Assembly (NCBI GenBank): GCA_031316115.1
Contig: JALDRC010000002.1
Span: 310,001 to 374,000 of the forward strand
DNA length: 64,000 nucleotides
Direction: 5' to 3'
Source: Nitrososphaeraceae archaeon
GTDB taxonomy: Archaea; Thermoproteota; Nitrososphaeria; Nitrososphaerales; Nitrososphaeraceae
Part shown: piece by piece, positions 28,513-39,013 of the stretch
Numbering within the stretch: position 1 is the first letter of the stretch
Layout of the letters: each line of letters starts with the position of its first letter
Position numbers and translations under genes: made by a program
The notes under the pieces: model-generated
The model's database searches: none
What the model saw: only the letters and a program-made list of their open reading frames with translations
What the model was told of the DNA's origin: nothing

Positions 28513-28992
28513 TCATTTTACTACTAAAACTGGACAATGAGCGTAGGTTATAACTCCTGAAGCTGTACTACCAAGCAGGAGTTTTTTCAGCTTTGTTTTA
28601 CCCTTGGTTCCAATAACGATTAAATTAATTTTTTTATTTTCTGCGTATTGGGTTATCTCACCGTACGGAGTAAGACCAGTTAAAATGACGTCAGTTAAAA
28701 TTTCAATCTTGTTATTTTCACTATTTTGATGCTCTTTTATTCTATCAAACCATAAATTTGTTTCTTTTTTAACATCAAATATGATTTTATCAATTTGTTT
28801 TGGCGTTACTAATCCACTCAGATTAGCATATTCATGTGGTTGAGGAGAAACAATAACATGCAGACATATGATTTGTGATTTGAATTTGTGTGCTATTGCT
28901 ATTGCGAACTGAGCTGCTTTAAATGAAGATTCAGAACCATCTATCGGAACTAAAATCTTTGAAAATTTTTTATTTTCATCTAATTCCATCAT
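28513..28992 (-). CDS. Universal stress protein, single UspA domain
   Basis: The 159-residue Usp has V-P-I-D-G-S at the N-terminus and the ATP signature I-G-T-K-G-K-T-K-L with L-G-S-T-A-S. The middle part (V-S-P-Q-P-H-E-Y) differs from the other three copies. It is the upstream member of a same-strand pair with 27860. The start could be the first or second ATG codon. Confidence 0.93.
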   Translation of the reverse strand: MMELDENKKFSKILVPIDGSESSFKAAQFAIAIAHKFKSQIICLHVIVSPQPHEYANLSGLVTPKQIDKIIFDVKKETNLWFDRIKEHQNSENNKIEILTDVILTGLTPYGEITQYAENKKINLIVIGTKGKTKLKKLLLGSTASGVITYAHCPVLVVK

Positions 28993-29304
28993 CTAATTTT
29001 ATCATGATAAATCATATTTATCTATTGATGAAAAGATGTATTGGGAAAACACATTATTAGCACAAATAACCTTTTGCTAACATTTTCTTAACAAATTGGT
29101 TATTTGATTTATATGATTAATAAAAATTAAGGAATGATTGAAGTACAAAATTAGCGGTAATTGCATTTCGTTACTTATGCAATATTGTTACAGTAACAGA
29201 TACAGTTAATTTAATTAAAATAGAAATAATTAGGGGTATGAATATGATTTTCTAATACTCAAGGGATTCATGTAAAAGAAATAAACAATAATTATTTTGG
29301 TAGA
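28993..29304. other. Divergent intergenic region
   Basis: Promoters of the Usp gene to the left and the PHP gene to the right should lie here. No other structure is visible. Confidence 0.4.
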
Positions 29305-30309
29305 TTGAAACTTAAAATTCTTAAATCCTGGTTAGATAATGATATATTAGAGATAAGTAAAAGAATCTTAAGGTTATCAGATACGACTCAATTATTACGA
29401 TCAGAATTGCATTGTCATAATACTTACTCTAATTTTATGAATTGTTCTACCAGAGTACCTTTTGATTGTGGTGTTAGTATTGAACAACAATTATATTTAG
29501 CCTATAAAAAGGAAATCAATGTCCTATTTGTCACAAATCACAATACTTTGAATGGCTATCAGCAAATATGTGAATATAAAAATAACCATGAGAAATTTAA
29601 TAATATTAAAGTATACCCAGCGGAGGAGATAACGGTCAATACAAACGGACATATTCTTGCTTTTGGTATAGATAAGGAAATTAAACCTGGTATGACAATT
29701 GACGAGACAATCGATGAAATACACAAATACAACGGGATTTCTTGCGCAGCTCATCCTTTTGCTGTTTCAAATGGGATTAGAGAAAATGCTAGAAAATGCA
29801 ATATTATAGAATCTTTCAATAGCAATAATATAGACTGTTATTCCAATATAGTTGCAGAAAAATTTGCTAGTGAAAATAAAATGATTAGAATCGCCGGAAG
29901 TGACTCACACGTTGAATCTACTTTTGGAAGATGTACTAACACAATAGAATCAGAAAATAATCTTGATTCGATTTTACAGTCTATGCTCAAGGGTTTAATA
30001 AACATAGAAAAAGAAGAATATGCTTTAAAAAAAGAGCTTTTTGAACATGCTCATTATATTTTGTCTTCTTCCAAAGATCAAATATTAAATTATGTTTCTG
30101 AAAACCATAGGTCTAAATACACAATCGTAAAGTGGGCTTTGAATTCCTTTCTCTCAAATCCTAATAGTCATTTATGGAAAACGTTAGGATCACTAGGTCT
30201 ATATCTTTCTAAAAGAATGTCCCATAAAGTTAACATCAAGGGTTTAAATCCTCTTGTCTTTGAAAATAGGTCTTGGAAAACATTAATCTCTCTAAGCCTA
30301 ATACCTTAA
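29305..30309 (+). CDS. PHP-domain phosphoesterase-like protein
   Basis: The 334-residue protein has the PHP metal motifs: H36-C-H38 in E-L-H-C-H-N-T-Y-S, V-T-N-H-N-T near 77, P-A-E-E-I near 106, A-A-H-P-F near 150, and G-S-D-S-H near 198-202. PHP proteins of this kind (COG0613) hydrolyse phosphoesters, for example histidinol phosphate or 3'-5' bisphosphates. The last 110 residues form a helical extension with no recognised domain. The start is TTG, as no ATG precedes the domain. Substrate is unknown. Confidence 0.82.
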   Translation: MKLKILKSWLDNDILEISKRILRLSDTTQLLRSELHCHNTYSNFMNCSTRVPFDCGVSIEQQLYLAYKKEINVLFVTNHNTLNGYQQICEYKNNHEKFNNIKVYPAEEITVNTNGHILAFGIDKEIKPGMTIDETIDEIHKYNGISCAAHPFAVSNGIRENARKCNIIESFNSNNIDCYSNIVAEKFASENKMIRIAGSDSHVESTFGRCTNTIESENNLDSILQSMLKGLINIEKEEYALKKELFEHAHYILSSSKDQILNYVSENHRSKYTIVKWALNSFLSNPNSHLWKTLGSLGLYLSKRMSHKVNIKGLNPLVFENRSWKTLISLSLIP

Positions 30310-30657
30310 TTTACTTACACAAACTAATCAAAGGCTTTGATAAAATAATTATAAATACTAAAATTTAGATTCAGAAAACATATTGATAATACTTGACTTT
30401 ATTATCAATCGTTCTATCAAATATTTAATTGTTAATTAATGGTTAGTAGAAGAATGAACTATCTATTTTATACCAAATTAAAAATTTAAAGTAAAAACAT
30501 ACACTGATTACTCTACATATGAAAATTATTTAATCTATAAATTCGAGGTTAAAACTCATAAATTCTATTTAAATAATGATAATCTTAATCTATAACCACT
30601 ATATTATATCCAATATTTTTTAGAAATCCTTTTAGTATAGGAGAACAATATCATATT
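30310..30657. other. AT-rich intergenic region
   Basis: No gene is visible. A run AGGAG 10 nt before the ATG at 30658 is a good ribosome binding site for the PepSY-like gene. Confidence 0.4.
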
Positions 30658-31128
30658 ATGAAATATTACACAAATATAGGACTTTTAATTATAGGATCGA
30701 TAGTTGGTACTATATTCTTAATAACAGGCAACTTTTTAGTCGGTGTATATGCTCAAAATACAACAAACTTTACGAGTAACGATCAGGGAAATTGGACTGG
30801 TTCGATTGAAATTAACTCTGTAATTAGAAATGCTTTTGATCCACTTATTCAGATAACATTATCTGATGCTGCATTGTCTGCTGAAAAACATGTCGGAGAA
30901 AATGCTTCTACTATAGCAGCATTTATTCATCCCTTAAATGGCTACCTAGTTTATATGACATACGTTCTAAATGGTAACGATGAGATCACAAAGGTAATCG
31001 TAGATGCAGGGAACGGTAAGGTATTACACACCAAACAAATGTCAATAGATGAATTTATGAATAAATTCCATCCTAGCTCGTACTCTATGAAACCATCAAT
31101 GTATATGCAAGGACATTCGGGAAAATAG
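30658..31128 (+). CDS. Secreted or membrane-anchored PepSY-like protein
   Basis: The 156-residue protein has an N-terminal hydrophobic segment (about 8-31) ending in V-Y-A-Q, either a signal peptide or an anchor. The rest looks like a PepSY domain: A-L-S-A-E-K-H-V-G-E-N-A, a Y-L-V-Y strand pair, and the hallmark V-D-A-G-N-G-K-V-L. Such domains occur in peptidase inhibitors and lipoproteins outside the membrane. The tail is rich in Ser, Met and His (S-M-K-P-S-M-Y-M-Q-G-H), which could bind metal. Preceded by a clear AGGAG site. Function is unknown. Confidence 0.7.
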   Translation: MKYYTNIGLLIIGSIVGTIFLITGNFLVGVYAQNTTNFTSNDQGNWTGSIEINSVIRNAFDPLIQITLSDAALSAEKHVGENASTIAAFIHPLNGYLVYMTYVLNGNDEITKVIVDAGNGKVLHTKQMSIDEFMNKFHPSSYSMKPSMYMQGHSGK

Positions 31129-31497
31129 TTTTGTTACAATATAAACCAAATCATTTAATTTACTTTTTTATATTCTACAAAGCTTTAAAAAACAATCAAG
31201 TTTGAAAAATACTTTTTTAGGCTATGATTTTTATAAATCTAATATTGGAATTTTTTAACTATTTTGCAAGTTTTTGACTTTAATTATTTTTTCATTATCA
31301 ATTGGTACTACAAAATTTGCTGGGATACTTTGATATCGAATAACGAACCAATCTCATATTATGTGTTAGTATAAGAAATACTTGATTAAGATTCACTAAA
31401 AATATTGATTAATCTGATATACTATTTATGGTAATGTTTTGAGATGAAAATTCAATATCAGAATTACATTGTCTTGCGATTTTTTTTAATTGTTACT
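31129..31497. other. Convergent intergenic region
   Basis: T-rich stretches near 31195-31275 may end transcription of the PepSY-like gene. Nothing else is visible. Confidence 0.4.
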
Positions 31498-32277
31498 TCA
31501 ATTATCTTTCAAAGTAATAATTTTTCTTGCGAAAACCAAATAGGTGGTATGTCCTATCATTCTCATAGAAGGTCTTGACATTCCTTCCCTTGCTTCGATA
31601 TTTCTAATTAATAATTCCACACATTCTATATCTACAAAATTATTTTCTTTTAAAGTTACAGCCGTTTTCTCTACTTGGTTCATCGTAGGACATATTGATA
31701 AAAAGGCACCACTCCCTTTTAATGATGCATATACTTGTTCTACTACTGTCCACGGATCTCCTAAATCTACTATTGCAACATCCATCTCCGTCAAACTAAT
31801 GCCATTATGGATATCATATTCATGCATGGTAACATATTGATCGATGTTTGCTTTAATCAAATTTTTTTGAGCTATTTTCATAAACCTAGGATTAATATCA
31901 TAAGTAAATACATGTCCATTTGGTTTGACTATGCTAGCTAAAAAAGTAGTTAATGCACCACTGCCTGTTCCTATTTCTAACACTCTCGAACCATTTTGAA
32001 TTCCAGTCCTAATAGCAATAAAACCAAGGTCTTTTGGATAAATTATTTGTGTACTTCGTTCCGATTTCATAATAAAATCATGTATTGTAGGTTCAATTAG
32101 GTAAATCTTTTTTTCCAGTGTAGTCATGATATATGATCCGTATTGCATCCCAATAATAGCAGACAAATCTATTATTCCGATATGGGTGTGCATTTTCTTT
32201 TCTTTTTCTACTTTTACAAGCCATTTTTTTCTAGAAGTATGAAATAATAATACGTAATTTCCCTCAGATATTTCCAT
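31498..32277 (-). CDS. trmI: tRNA (adenine-57/58-N1)-methyltransferase
   Basis: The 259-residue protein has the two-part TrmI layout: an N-terminal beta domain with I-Y-P-K-D-L-G near residue 80 and a Rossmann methyltransferase with E-I-G-T-G-S-G-A-L (about 100) as the SAM loop, Y-D-I-N-P near 125 and V-D-L-G-D-P-W near 170, the TrmI-specific motif. It methylates N1 of A58 (and A57 in archaea) in the T-loop of tRNA. A good match in length. It is downstream of argS in the same direction with an 83-bp gap, so the tRNA-related genes may be co-expressed. Confidence 0.94.
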   Translation of the reverse strand: MEISEGNYVLLFHTSRKKWLVKVEKEKKMHTHIGIIDLSAIIGMQYGSYIMTTLEKKIYLIEPTIHDFIMKSERSTQIIYPKDLGFIAIRTGIQNGSRVLEIGTGSGALTTFLASIVKPNGHVFTYDINPRFMKIAQKNLIKANIDQYVTMHEYDIHNGISLTEMDVAIVDLGDPWTVVEQVYASLKGSGAFLSICPTMNQVEKTAVTLKENNFVDIECVELLIRNIEAREGMSRPSMRMIGHTTYLVFARKIITLKDN

Positions 32278-32360
32278 ATTTTCGTATTTAAATTCTTTTC
32301 AATTAATATTTGTTATAGTGATTCGTTGATTAAAAAAAGGAAATTTCATTCAGTTTAACT

Positions 32361-34337
32361 TTACAGTTTATTCAAAACCTCGATACCCAATAACAAAAAA
32401 ATTCCTCTAAATAGTATTGTAAAAGATTTAACTAATGACAATCTTGCAAGTTTTAAATCAATATTTTCTACCTGTAAGACTTGTACGCTTTCATAAAATA
32501 CATTAAACTTTGCAGCTAGTTCATTAGCATATCTAGCTAAAATTTTTGGGCTTAGGGTTTCAATTGCTTTTTCGATAATAATATCATATTTCAGAATTTC
32601 TTTGATAATCTCTTTTTCAATATCTTTGTTTAATAATCCTAAATTAACCGGTTTCTGAATTGTTAAATGTTCTGCCTTTTCTAGTATTCTAATCGCCCTT
32701 GCGTATGAATATTGAAGATATAAAGATGTATCTCCATCTAACTTTAATTCTTCCTGCATGTCAAATGTAATCATTTTATCACGATCTCTTTTTATCAGAC
32801 TATATCTTAGAGCAGAAATTGCTATCTTTTCAGCAATAAAGTCTATATCTTTCTCTGTCATTGTGGAGTTTCTTGACTTGATCTCTTTAGCTGACTTTTT
32901 CCTTAATTGATCAAGAATATAATCTCCACTAATGTAAATTCCCTTTCTTCCTGACATATGAATTACTCGTTTATTTTCATTTTGCAGACCAAGCCCAATT
33001 TCTTTGACGGTTTGTTGGCTAAGAGCAACGGTTTCATAGTTGAGATAGCAATATTCTTGTTTTGTCGAATCCAGTCTTTTAATTATTTCAAGGAGAATAT
33101 TTTGTAATCTAGCTTGTCTAGAATCTATAATAGTTATTACTTTATCAATTTTTTTTTTAGGTTGTATTAATATTTCTTCAAGAGTATTATTCTCAATCTT
33201 ATCTTTGTTTTCTATTTGGTTTATACTGCCGTTCTTTAAGATTTCTGTCTTCAGTAAAGTTGTACCATCCCATTGTTCTGCAAAAAAAACATACCTAAAA
33301 GGGTCATTAAATATACTTAATTTCCATAATGCATATGGTATATCTTTTGCCACATAAGTAGCTGTTCCATCGCTTCGGACCAGAACCTTTTCTTCTTCCC
33401 TCTCCGGTTTAAACACCCAGCAATTTTTATTCTTCCCATCAGTAACGTATTTTATTATATCTTTTTGTTTAAGTAACTCAAATGTTTTATCCCATAATCC
33501 AGATGCAATTATTTGTGATTCAATATTCAATATATCATATCTTGCTTTTATTCTCCAACATGTCTTTAACTGCTCTAATAACACTTCTTTAACAATTTTC
33601 CAAGTAAATTCAGATACTTTGTTATTTCCTTCTTCGATCTGTTTGATTATGAAATTTCTTTTATTGATCAAGCTCGTCTCAACTTGATAAATATCATTTA
33701 TTTTAGAATATATTTCGCCACAATATTCATCAAATTTTAAATTTTTATTAATTGACTTGGATTCAAATCCTTTGAATAAAAACGCTACTATTATATCTGC
33801 TACCTGTACTCCTGAATCATCAATATAGTTAAGAACATGAACATTGTGATTAGTACACTTAAATAGTCTATAAAGTGTATCTCCTATAACAATATTTCTT
33901 AGATGTCCGATATGAAGAGGTTTATTAGGATTTACACTTGTATGCTCTATTCTGATTGTTTTTCCTTTCCCAATATTTAAAAATCCAAATTCCTCTCTTT
34001 CGATTAGTTTCACTAAGAATTTGCTAAAAATATGGTAATTTATTTTAAAATTAATATGGCCTGCAGGATGAGCTTCTGCCAACTGGAGAACTGAAACATC
34101 ATTTTTATTAATAAACTCAATTCTAGGAACAATTATCTTTTCAACTATTTCTCTTGCAATGAAACTAGGTTTTTTTTTTGTCTTTTTTGCTAGCAAAAAA
34201 GCTATGTTGGTTGTTAGATCACCAAATTCTTTTAGTGGAGGTTCAGTAACTTCATATTCAATTTTAGGGTACTGTAGCTCAGAGAAGGTTAAATCTAATA
34301 AATTATTAATTTCCTTTATCACGCTAGATAGAGTCAA
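32361..34337 (-). CDS. argS: Arginyl-tRNA synthetase
   Basis: The class I synthetase of 658 residues has the N-terminal additional domain (1-110, with F-G-D-L-T-T-N), the signature H142-I-G-H145 preceded by N-P-N-K-P-L, the Y-V-A-K-D-I-P-Y-A segment near 330 and a C-terminal DALR anticodon-binding helix bundle (S-L-Y-L-Q-Y-S-Y-A-R-A onwards). A lysine-rich insert near 370-400 (E-N-K-D-K-I-E-N-N) is unusual. The gene overlaps the phosphatase gene upstream by 4 nt, so the two are translationally coupled. Confidence 0.97.
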   Translation of the reverse strand: MTLSSVIKEINNLLDLTFSELQYPKIEYEVTEPPLKEFGDLTTNIAFLLAKKTKKKPSFIAREIVEKIIVPRIEFINKNDVSVLQLAEAHPAGHINFKINYHIFSKFLVKLIEREEFGFLNIGKGKTIRIEHTSVNPNKPLHIGHLRNIVIGDTLYRLFKCTNHNVHVLNYIDDSGVQVADIIVAFLFKGFESKSINKNLKFDEYCGEIYSKINDIYQVETSLINKRNFIIKQIEEGNNKVSEFTWKIVKEVLLEQLKTCWRIKARYDILNIESQIIASGLWDKTFELLKQKDIIKYVTDGKNKNCWVFKPEREEEKVLVRSDGTATYVAKDIPYALWKLSIFNDPFRYVFFAEQWDGTTLLKTEILKNGSINQIENKDKIENNTLEEILIQPKKKIDKVITIIDSRQARLQNILLEIIKRLDSTKQEYCYLNYETVALSQQTVKEIGLGLQNENKRVIHMSGRKGIYISGDYILDQLRKKSAKEIKSRNSTMTEKDIDFIAEKIAISALRYSLIKRDRDKMITFDMQEELKLDGDTSLYLQYSYARAIRILEKAEHLTIQKPVNLGLLNKDIEKEIIKEILKYDIIIEKAIETLSPKILARYANELAAKFNVFYESVQVLQVENIDLKLARLSLVKSFTILFRGIFLLLGIEVLNKL

Positions 34338-35044
34338 CTATTCTTTACCTCACTGAGAAAATTTAGAACAATATGGTCTAATGCTTCTACCAATCCTGTA
34401 CCGCTGGAACCAGAAACTACATGGTTTGCTTTGTTTTTAACAATGTCTTCTGCATGATTAAGAGCTATACTATAACCACAAAACTCGAATAATGGAATAT
34501 CAGTTTCACTGTCTCCTATAGAGATCGTTTCAGACGGTTTGAGATCTAATATTTCTAGAGCTTTGCTTAAACCTAATGCTTTGTTCACATTGCTGCTATT
34601 AATATGAAAAGAAAATTTGGAATCTGTTAAAGAAACATCTATTTGATTTTCTTCTAATATTTTTTGTCCCTTCTTTAAATCAAATGTTCTATTTAAAACT
34701 ACTTCAGTCATCCGGTTAAATACATTTTTTAGTTCGACTGTTTCAATTGATTTTTTAAGGATGTTGTACCCTTTAATACATTCTTCTTTGTTACCTAAAA
34801 GTATATGATTAACAGGTCCAGTGCTAACTACTCCACCATTTTCCCCAATTGCTATTTTTGTGGTCCCACTAAAGATCGACAAGACTAATGCTTCGATAGA
34901 TGATCTTCCTGTCACATAAATTACTTTATACCCTAATCTTTCTAAATTTCTCAAATTTTGAATTGCAGGTAAATGTACTAGTCCACCTCCATTTTCAGTG
35001 AGAGTACCATCAATGTCGATAGCTAATGCCTTAACTGAATACAA
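34334..35044 (-). CDS. Phosphoglycolate phosphatase, archaeal HAD type
   Basis: The 236-residue HAD-IIB hydrolase has the nucleophile motif D10-I-D-G-T-L-T, motif II V-T-G-R-S near 45, a C2B cap and motif IV I-G-D-S-E-T-D near 178. This subgroup (TA0175 type) hydrolyses 2-phosphoglycolate and related phosphates in archaea, but other sugar phosphates are possible. It is the first gene of a leftward pair with argS, overlapping it by 4 nt; the two are linked by translation rather than by an obvious shared pathway. Confidence 0.88.
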   Translation of the reverse strand: MYSVKALAIDIDGTLTENGGGLVHLPAIQNLRNLERLGYKVIYVTGRSSIEALVLSIFSGTTKIAIGENGGVVSTGPVNHILLGNKEECIKGYNILKKSIETVELKNVFNRMTEVVLNRTFDLKKGQKILEENQIDVSLTDSKFSFHINSSNVNKALGLSKALEILDLKPSETISIGDSETDIPLFEFCGYSIALNHAEDIVKNKANHVVSGSSGTGLVEALDHIVLNFLSEVKNS

Positions 35045-35165
35045 ACAAAAAAAACATAATTGATTAAAAATATAAATTTATTTTAATCTTTAACATTCCT
35101 GTTCTTTTCATAAGTCAAATGTTATAAAAAATAAAGTTGATTTTTATTTTTTTATCGTTTTATTT

Positions 35166-36614
35166 TTATGGATCTTCTCCTTTTATTTCCTCCCTTGTTC
35201 TAAATTTTGGAGTTATTCCTAGGGGAGTATAATCACCTGTTGAACATGTAAAACATAGCTCATTTTCTGGTATCCCTATGGCTTTGGCAAGGTTACTAGT
35301 ATCATTATAGTAAACTTTATCTGCACCAACTAATTTCGCTATTTTACTATTCAAATCTTCTTTTCTTTTCTTTGGTATATTAGTTGTTTCTTTATTAGCT
35401 AAAAGTTCCCCCATTGATGGAAAATCAATTCCTGCATAACAAGGGAACTTTACTGGAGGATAGGTTATTATCATGAAAATTTTCTTTGCACCTGCATTCC
35501 TTAGAGTCTGAATTATAGATGCCGAGCTGGTACCTCTTATTATACTATCATCAATCACTACCACTTTTTTACCTCTGATAACATCTTCTATTGGTAAGAT
35601 ACCTTTGTTAATTTGAACTCTGTCTGTTTGATAAGGTTCAATAAAACTACGTAGAGCTCCTTTGCTAATATGCCTATCCTTTACCAAACCCTCTTCAAAC
35701 GGTAATCCTGTTTCTTGGGCATAACCAAGTGCCGCAGGTCTTGCAGAATCTGGGACCGGGACCACAATATCCGCTGAACGTATAGGGAATTTTTTACCTA
35801 AATAATGACCTATTCTCTTTCTTGCCAAATAAATATTAATACCTTCCATAATGCTAGTAGGATGAGCAAAATAGGTATACTCAAATGCACAATGAGCATG
35901 AGGCTTTTCGGAGGCAAATATTTCTGTTTCTACCCCGTTAACACTTAATTTTATTAATTCTCCAGGTTTCACATCTCTGATTAAATGTGCGCCAACAGCC
36001 GAAAAAGCGCATGATTCGGATGCAATTATGTAGGTATTAGTTTCTTTATATTGACCTAAAACCATTGGCCTAAATCCTTTCGAATCCCTAGCAGCATATA
36101 CGCTTCCTTTGTCAGTTAAAAAAGTAAAACAAAAAGAACCAATCATTTCTTTTTTTAATATTTTTAAAGATTCAAAAAGATTCATATTGTTAGAAAGATG
36201 TCCGACCAATCTCTTTGCAGCAACAAGTGTATCACTCATAGTTTGAGGGGTAAATGAACAACCGCCTACTACATTATTAAGTTCCTCTACATTTGCAATT
36301 GTTCCATTATGAGCGACACATAAGTCTCTTATCTTCAATGGTTGGGCATTTTCTAGAGTGCTTTTCCCAAAAGTTGAATACCTGACATGACCAATGGCAG
36401 CATGAGATCTGTACTTTTTAATTAAGTGTTTGAAATGATCTGCGTAACTCGAAACTAAACCGAGTTGCTTAAATGGTTCTTTATTAGGAATAGCTATACC
36501 CCATGATTCCTGTCCTCTATGTTGTAATGATCTTAAACAATCTATTACTATAGGTATAACATTCTGATGATCTAGAGAAAATGCCCCAACTACTCCGCAA
36601 TTTTCTTTTACCAT
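35166..36614 (-). CDS. purF: Amidophosphoribosyltransferase
   Basis: The first committed enzyme of purine synthesis (482 residues). The nucleophile C6 is exposed after removal of a five-residue propeptide (M-V-K-E-N). The glutaminase half has L-Q-H-R-G-Q-E-S-W and the phosphoribosyltransferase half has the PRPP loop V-V-V-I-D-D-S-I-I-R-G-T-S. Cysteines in H-A-H-C-A-F-E, K-F-P-C-Y-A-G and C-F-T-C match the 4Fe-4S ligands of the Bacillus-type enzyme, suggesting an oxygen-sensitive cluster. It follows purL in the same direction after 129 bp. Confidence 0.97.
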   Translation of the reverse strand: MVKENCGVVGAFSLDHQNVIPIVIDCLRSLQHRGQESWGIAIPNKEPFKQLGLVSSYADHFKHLIKKYRSHAAIGHVRYSTFGKSTLENAQPLKIRDLCVAHNGTIANVEELNNVVGGCSFTPQTMSDTLVAAKRLVGHLSNNMNLFESLKILKKEMIGSFCFTFLTDKGSVYAARDSKGFRPMVLGQYKETNTYIIASESCAFSAVGAHLIRDVKPGELIKLSVNGVETEIFASEKPHAHCAFEYTYFAHPTSIMEGINIYLARKRIGHYLGKKFPIRSADIVVPVPDSARPAALGYAQETGLPFEEGLVKDRHISKGALRSFIEPYQTDRVQINKGILPIEDVIRGKKVVVIDDSIIRGTSSASIIQTLRNAGAKKIFMIITYPPVKFPCYAGIDFPSMGELLANKETTNIPKKRKEDLNSKIAKLVGADKVYYNDTSNLAKAIGIPENELCFTCSTGDYTPLGITPKFRTREEIKGEDP

Positions 36615-36743
36615 ACAATTAGATTAATTATATATTAATAAAATATTTTAACTATGTTAATCTTAACCAACAACAAAGCCTATCATAACAGATTTTCCTG
36701 AGAATCTTCTTCTGGAGATTATATTAAACTAGTGAGAAAGTAT

Positions 36744-38978
36744 TTAGCAATTTTTATCCATTAAGTCATTAAGTATCTCATACTTTTGCCTTAGTTTACC
36801 TATCGAGATCTCGATTATTTTTTTATTTTTACTTTTTAAAGTTAATTTATCATCTCCATTTGATTTTTTTGTAATCCCTATTTTAGAATATGTAAGATTT
36901 TTTTCCTTACTCAAATACCTTTCTAGTTTTTGCGGTTCTTTGGTTCCTATAATAAATCTGGATGGTGTTTCAGAAAATAGTAGATAATCCCATCTATTAC
37001 AATTATTGGGAATTTGGTCTAAATCTATGTGAATTGGTATTTCACTACCAATAGCCATTTCAGCTAACGTTATTGCAAGTCCTCCTTTTGAACAATCATG
37101 TGCACAACTAATTAATCCCATTCTGATTGCTTTCAAAACAACATGCGAATTTAAGGTATCTTTTTTTAGATCTACTTCAGGAACTTTCGAACCTGTAAAG
37201 TTGTGGATATATTCAAAATACTCAGATCCACCCATTTCTTGAGTTGTGTTCCCTATAATAAATAATGACTGCGATTCACCTGGAATTGATTTTGTAATAT
37301 ATTTTTTATCTTCAATTAACCCTATCATTCCTATAACCGGCGATGGTTTTATAGGTCCTTTAGTTGTCTCATTATAAAGACTAACTTTGCCTCCTACAAC
37401 TGGTATATTATTTTCTCTACTAAATACTATGATGCCTTCTACACTCTTCTTGAATGTCCAAAAAATTTGCGGGTTTTCAGGATTTCCAAATTGAAGATGA
37501 TCGACTATACCTATTGGCTCTGCACCTGAGCACACAATGTTTCTTTTTGCCTCAGAAAGACATGATAAAACTCCTTGAAACGGATCCAGATAACATATTT
37601 TAGAATTTCCATCTAGATTTGCAGCTAAAAATTTTTGTCTATTTAATTTTAAAACTGCTGAATCAGTTATTCCAGGTTTTAAAATAGTTCTTAATCCAAT
37701 TTCATGATCATATTGTTCATATATCCATTTTTTTGAAGCAATATTAGGATTAGAAATTAATTCTAAGAGAACATAATCGAGATTTTCAGGCAAACTAAAC
37801 TCATATCTTCTCTTTTTAAGATTTTCTAAATAAGGTGGTTTTATTGTTTTTCTGGTCAATAATGGTGAATGGGCAATGAGGGAAGAAGGCATTCCTGCAA
37901 TTCTTCTTTTATTTTTAAAAATTACAAGATTATTGTGTTTTTTAACTTCCCCAATAATTGCAGAATTCAATTCATATTTTTTAAAGATATCTAGTAATCT
38001 ATTATATTTCTCTCTACTTGTAATAAAAAGCATTCTTTCTTGAGATTCAGAAATCATGATTTCATAAGGTTGCATATCAAGATATTTTGTAGGCACATTT
38101 TCTAAGGTAATATCAAAACCAAGTCCTAAATTTGAAGAAGCTTCAGAAAGACAGCACGATAATCCTCCTCCCCCTAAATCTTTTAGAGCTTTAACTAAAT
38201 TATTTTCTATTGCTTCTCGAGTTGCTTCTATTATTAATTTTTCTAAAAATGGATCAGGAATTTGTACGGCCGACCTATCTTGATCATTTTGTAGTTTTTT
38301 TGAAGCAAATGATGCTCCATGTATGCCATCTCTACCAGTCAATCCACCAACTAAAATAATAAGATCCCCTTCTTTTGCAGTATTTTCGATTAGTTCACTT
38401 TTTTTTCCAAATCCAATTGATGCCACATCTACCAAGCAGTAATTTTCGAAAGAAACATCGAATTCTACTTCTCCGCCTATAGTAGGTATTCCAATACAGT
38501 TACCATAATCTGCAATTCCTTTTACTACATTTTTTAATAACCATCGCGCATGTGAAATTTTTTTTTGCTTTATCTTCTCTAATTTGCCATACTTATTATT
38601 GGGATAATTAATATGTCCAAATCTTAAGGCATTTAAAATTGCTATTGGAATAGTTCCCATAGAAATAATATCACGAATTACTCCTCCTACACCGGTTGCT
38701 GCTCCTCCATATGGCTCGACAGCAGAGGGATGATTATGACTCTCTAAGTGAATTGTTACTACATATCCATCTCCAACGTCAACAACACCTGCGTCATAAC
38801 CTGGACCCACTATTATCCTATCACCTGCAGTTGGAAGTAATTTTATTAGGTTTTTAGAAGATTTATAAGAACAATGTTCTGACCATTCTGCTCCTATTAT
38901 CTCTTTTTCTAAGTTATTTGGCTTCCGACCTAATTTGTTAGTTAAATAATTTAATTCTGATTGAGTTAATACATTCAA
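36744..38978 (-). CDS. purL: FGAM synthase, large subunit
   Basis: The 744-residue short-form PurL makes formylglycinamidine ribotide with ATP and ammonia from PurQ and needs PurS as bridge. Family blocks: W-S-E-H-C-S-Y-K-S near 30, H-L-E-S-H-N-H-P-S-A-V near 78-88, G-G-A-A-T-G-V-G-G, a glycine-rich G-G-G-G-L-S near 263, and the second AIRS-like half with A-H-D-C-S-K-G-G-L near 630. purQ lies 35 bp upstream and purF downstream, so purQ-purL-purF form a leftward unit. Confidence 0.97.
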   Translation of the reverse strand: MNVLTQSELNYLTNKLGRKPNNLEKEIIGAEWSEHCSYKSSKNLIKLLPTAGDRIIVGPGYDAGVVDVGDGYVVTIHLESHNHPSAVEPYGGAATGVGGVIRDIISMGTIPIAILNALRFGHINYPNNKYGKLEKIKQKKISHARWLLKNVVKGIADYGNCIGIPTIGGEVEFDVSFENYCLVDVASIGFGKKSELIENTAKEGDLIILVGGLTGRDGIHGASFASKKLQNDQDRSAVQIPDPFLEKLIIEATREAIENNLVKALKDLGGGGLSCCLSEASSNLGLGFDITLENVPTKYLDMQPYEIMISESQERMLFITSREKYNRLLDIFKKYELNSAIIGEVKKHNNLVIFKNKRRIAGMPSSLIAHSPLLTRKTIKPPYLENLKKRRYEFSLPENLDYVLLELISNPNIASKKWIYEQYDHEIGLRTILKPGITDSAVLKLNRQKFLAANLDGNSKICYLDPFQGVLSCLSEAKRNIVCSGAEPIGIVDHLQFGNPENPQIFWTFKKSVEGIIVFSRENNIPVVGGKVSLYNETTKGPIKPSPVIGMIGLIEDKKYITKSIPGESQSLFIIGNTTQEMGGSEYFEYIHNFTGSKVPEVDLKKDTLNSHVVLKAIRMGLISCAHDCSKGGLAITLAEMAIGSEIPIHIDLDQIPNNCNRWDYLLFSETPSRFIIGTKEPQKLERYLSKEKNLTYSKIGITKKSNGDDKLTLKSKNKKIIEISIGKLRQKYEILNDLMDKNC

Positions 38979-39013
38979 GTGTTAAGAAGAATAGGAATTT
39001 ACCATTTATGAGC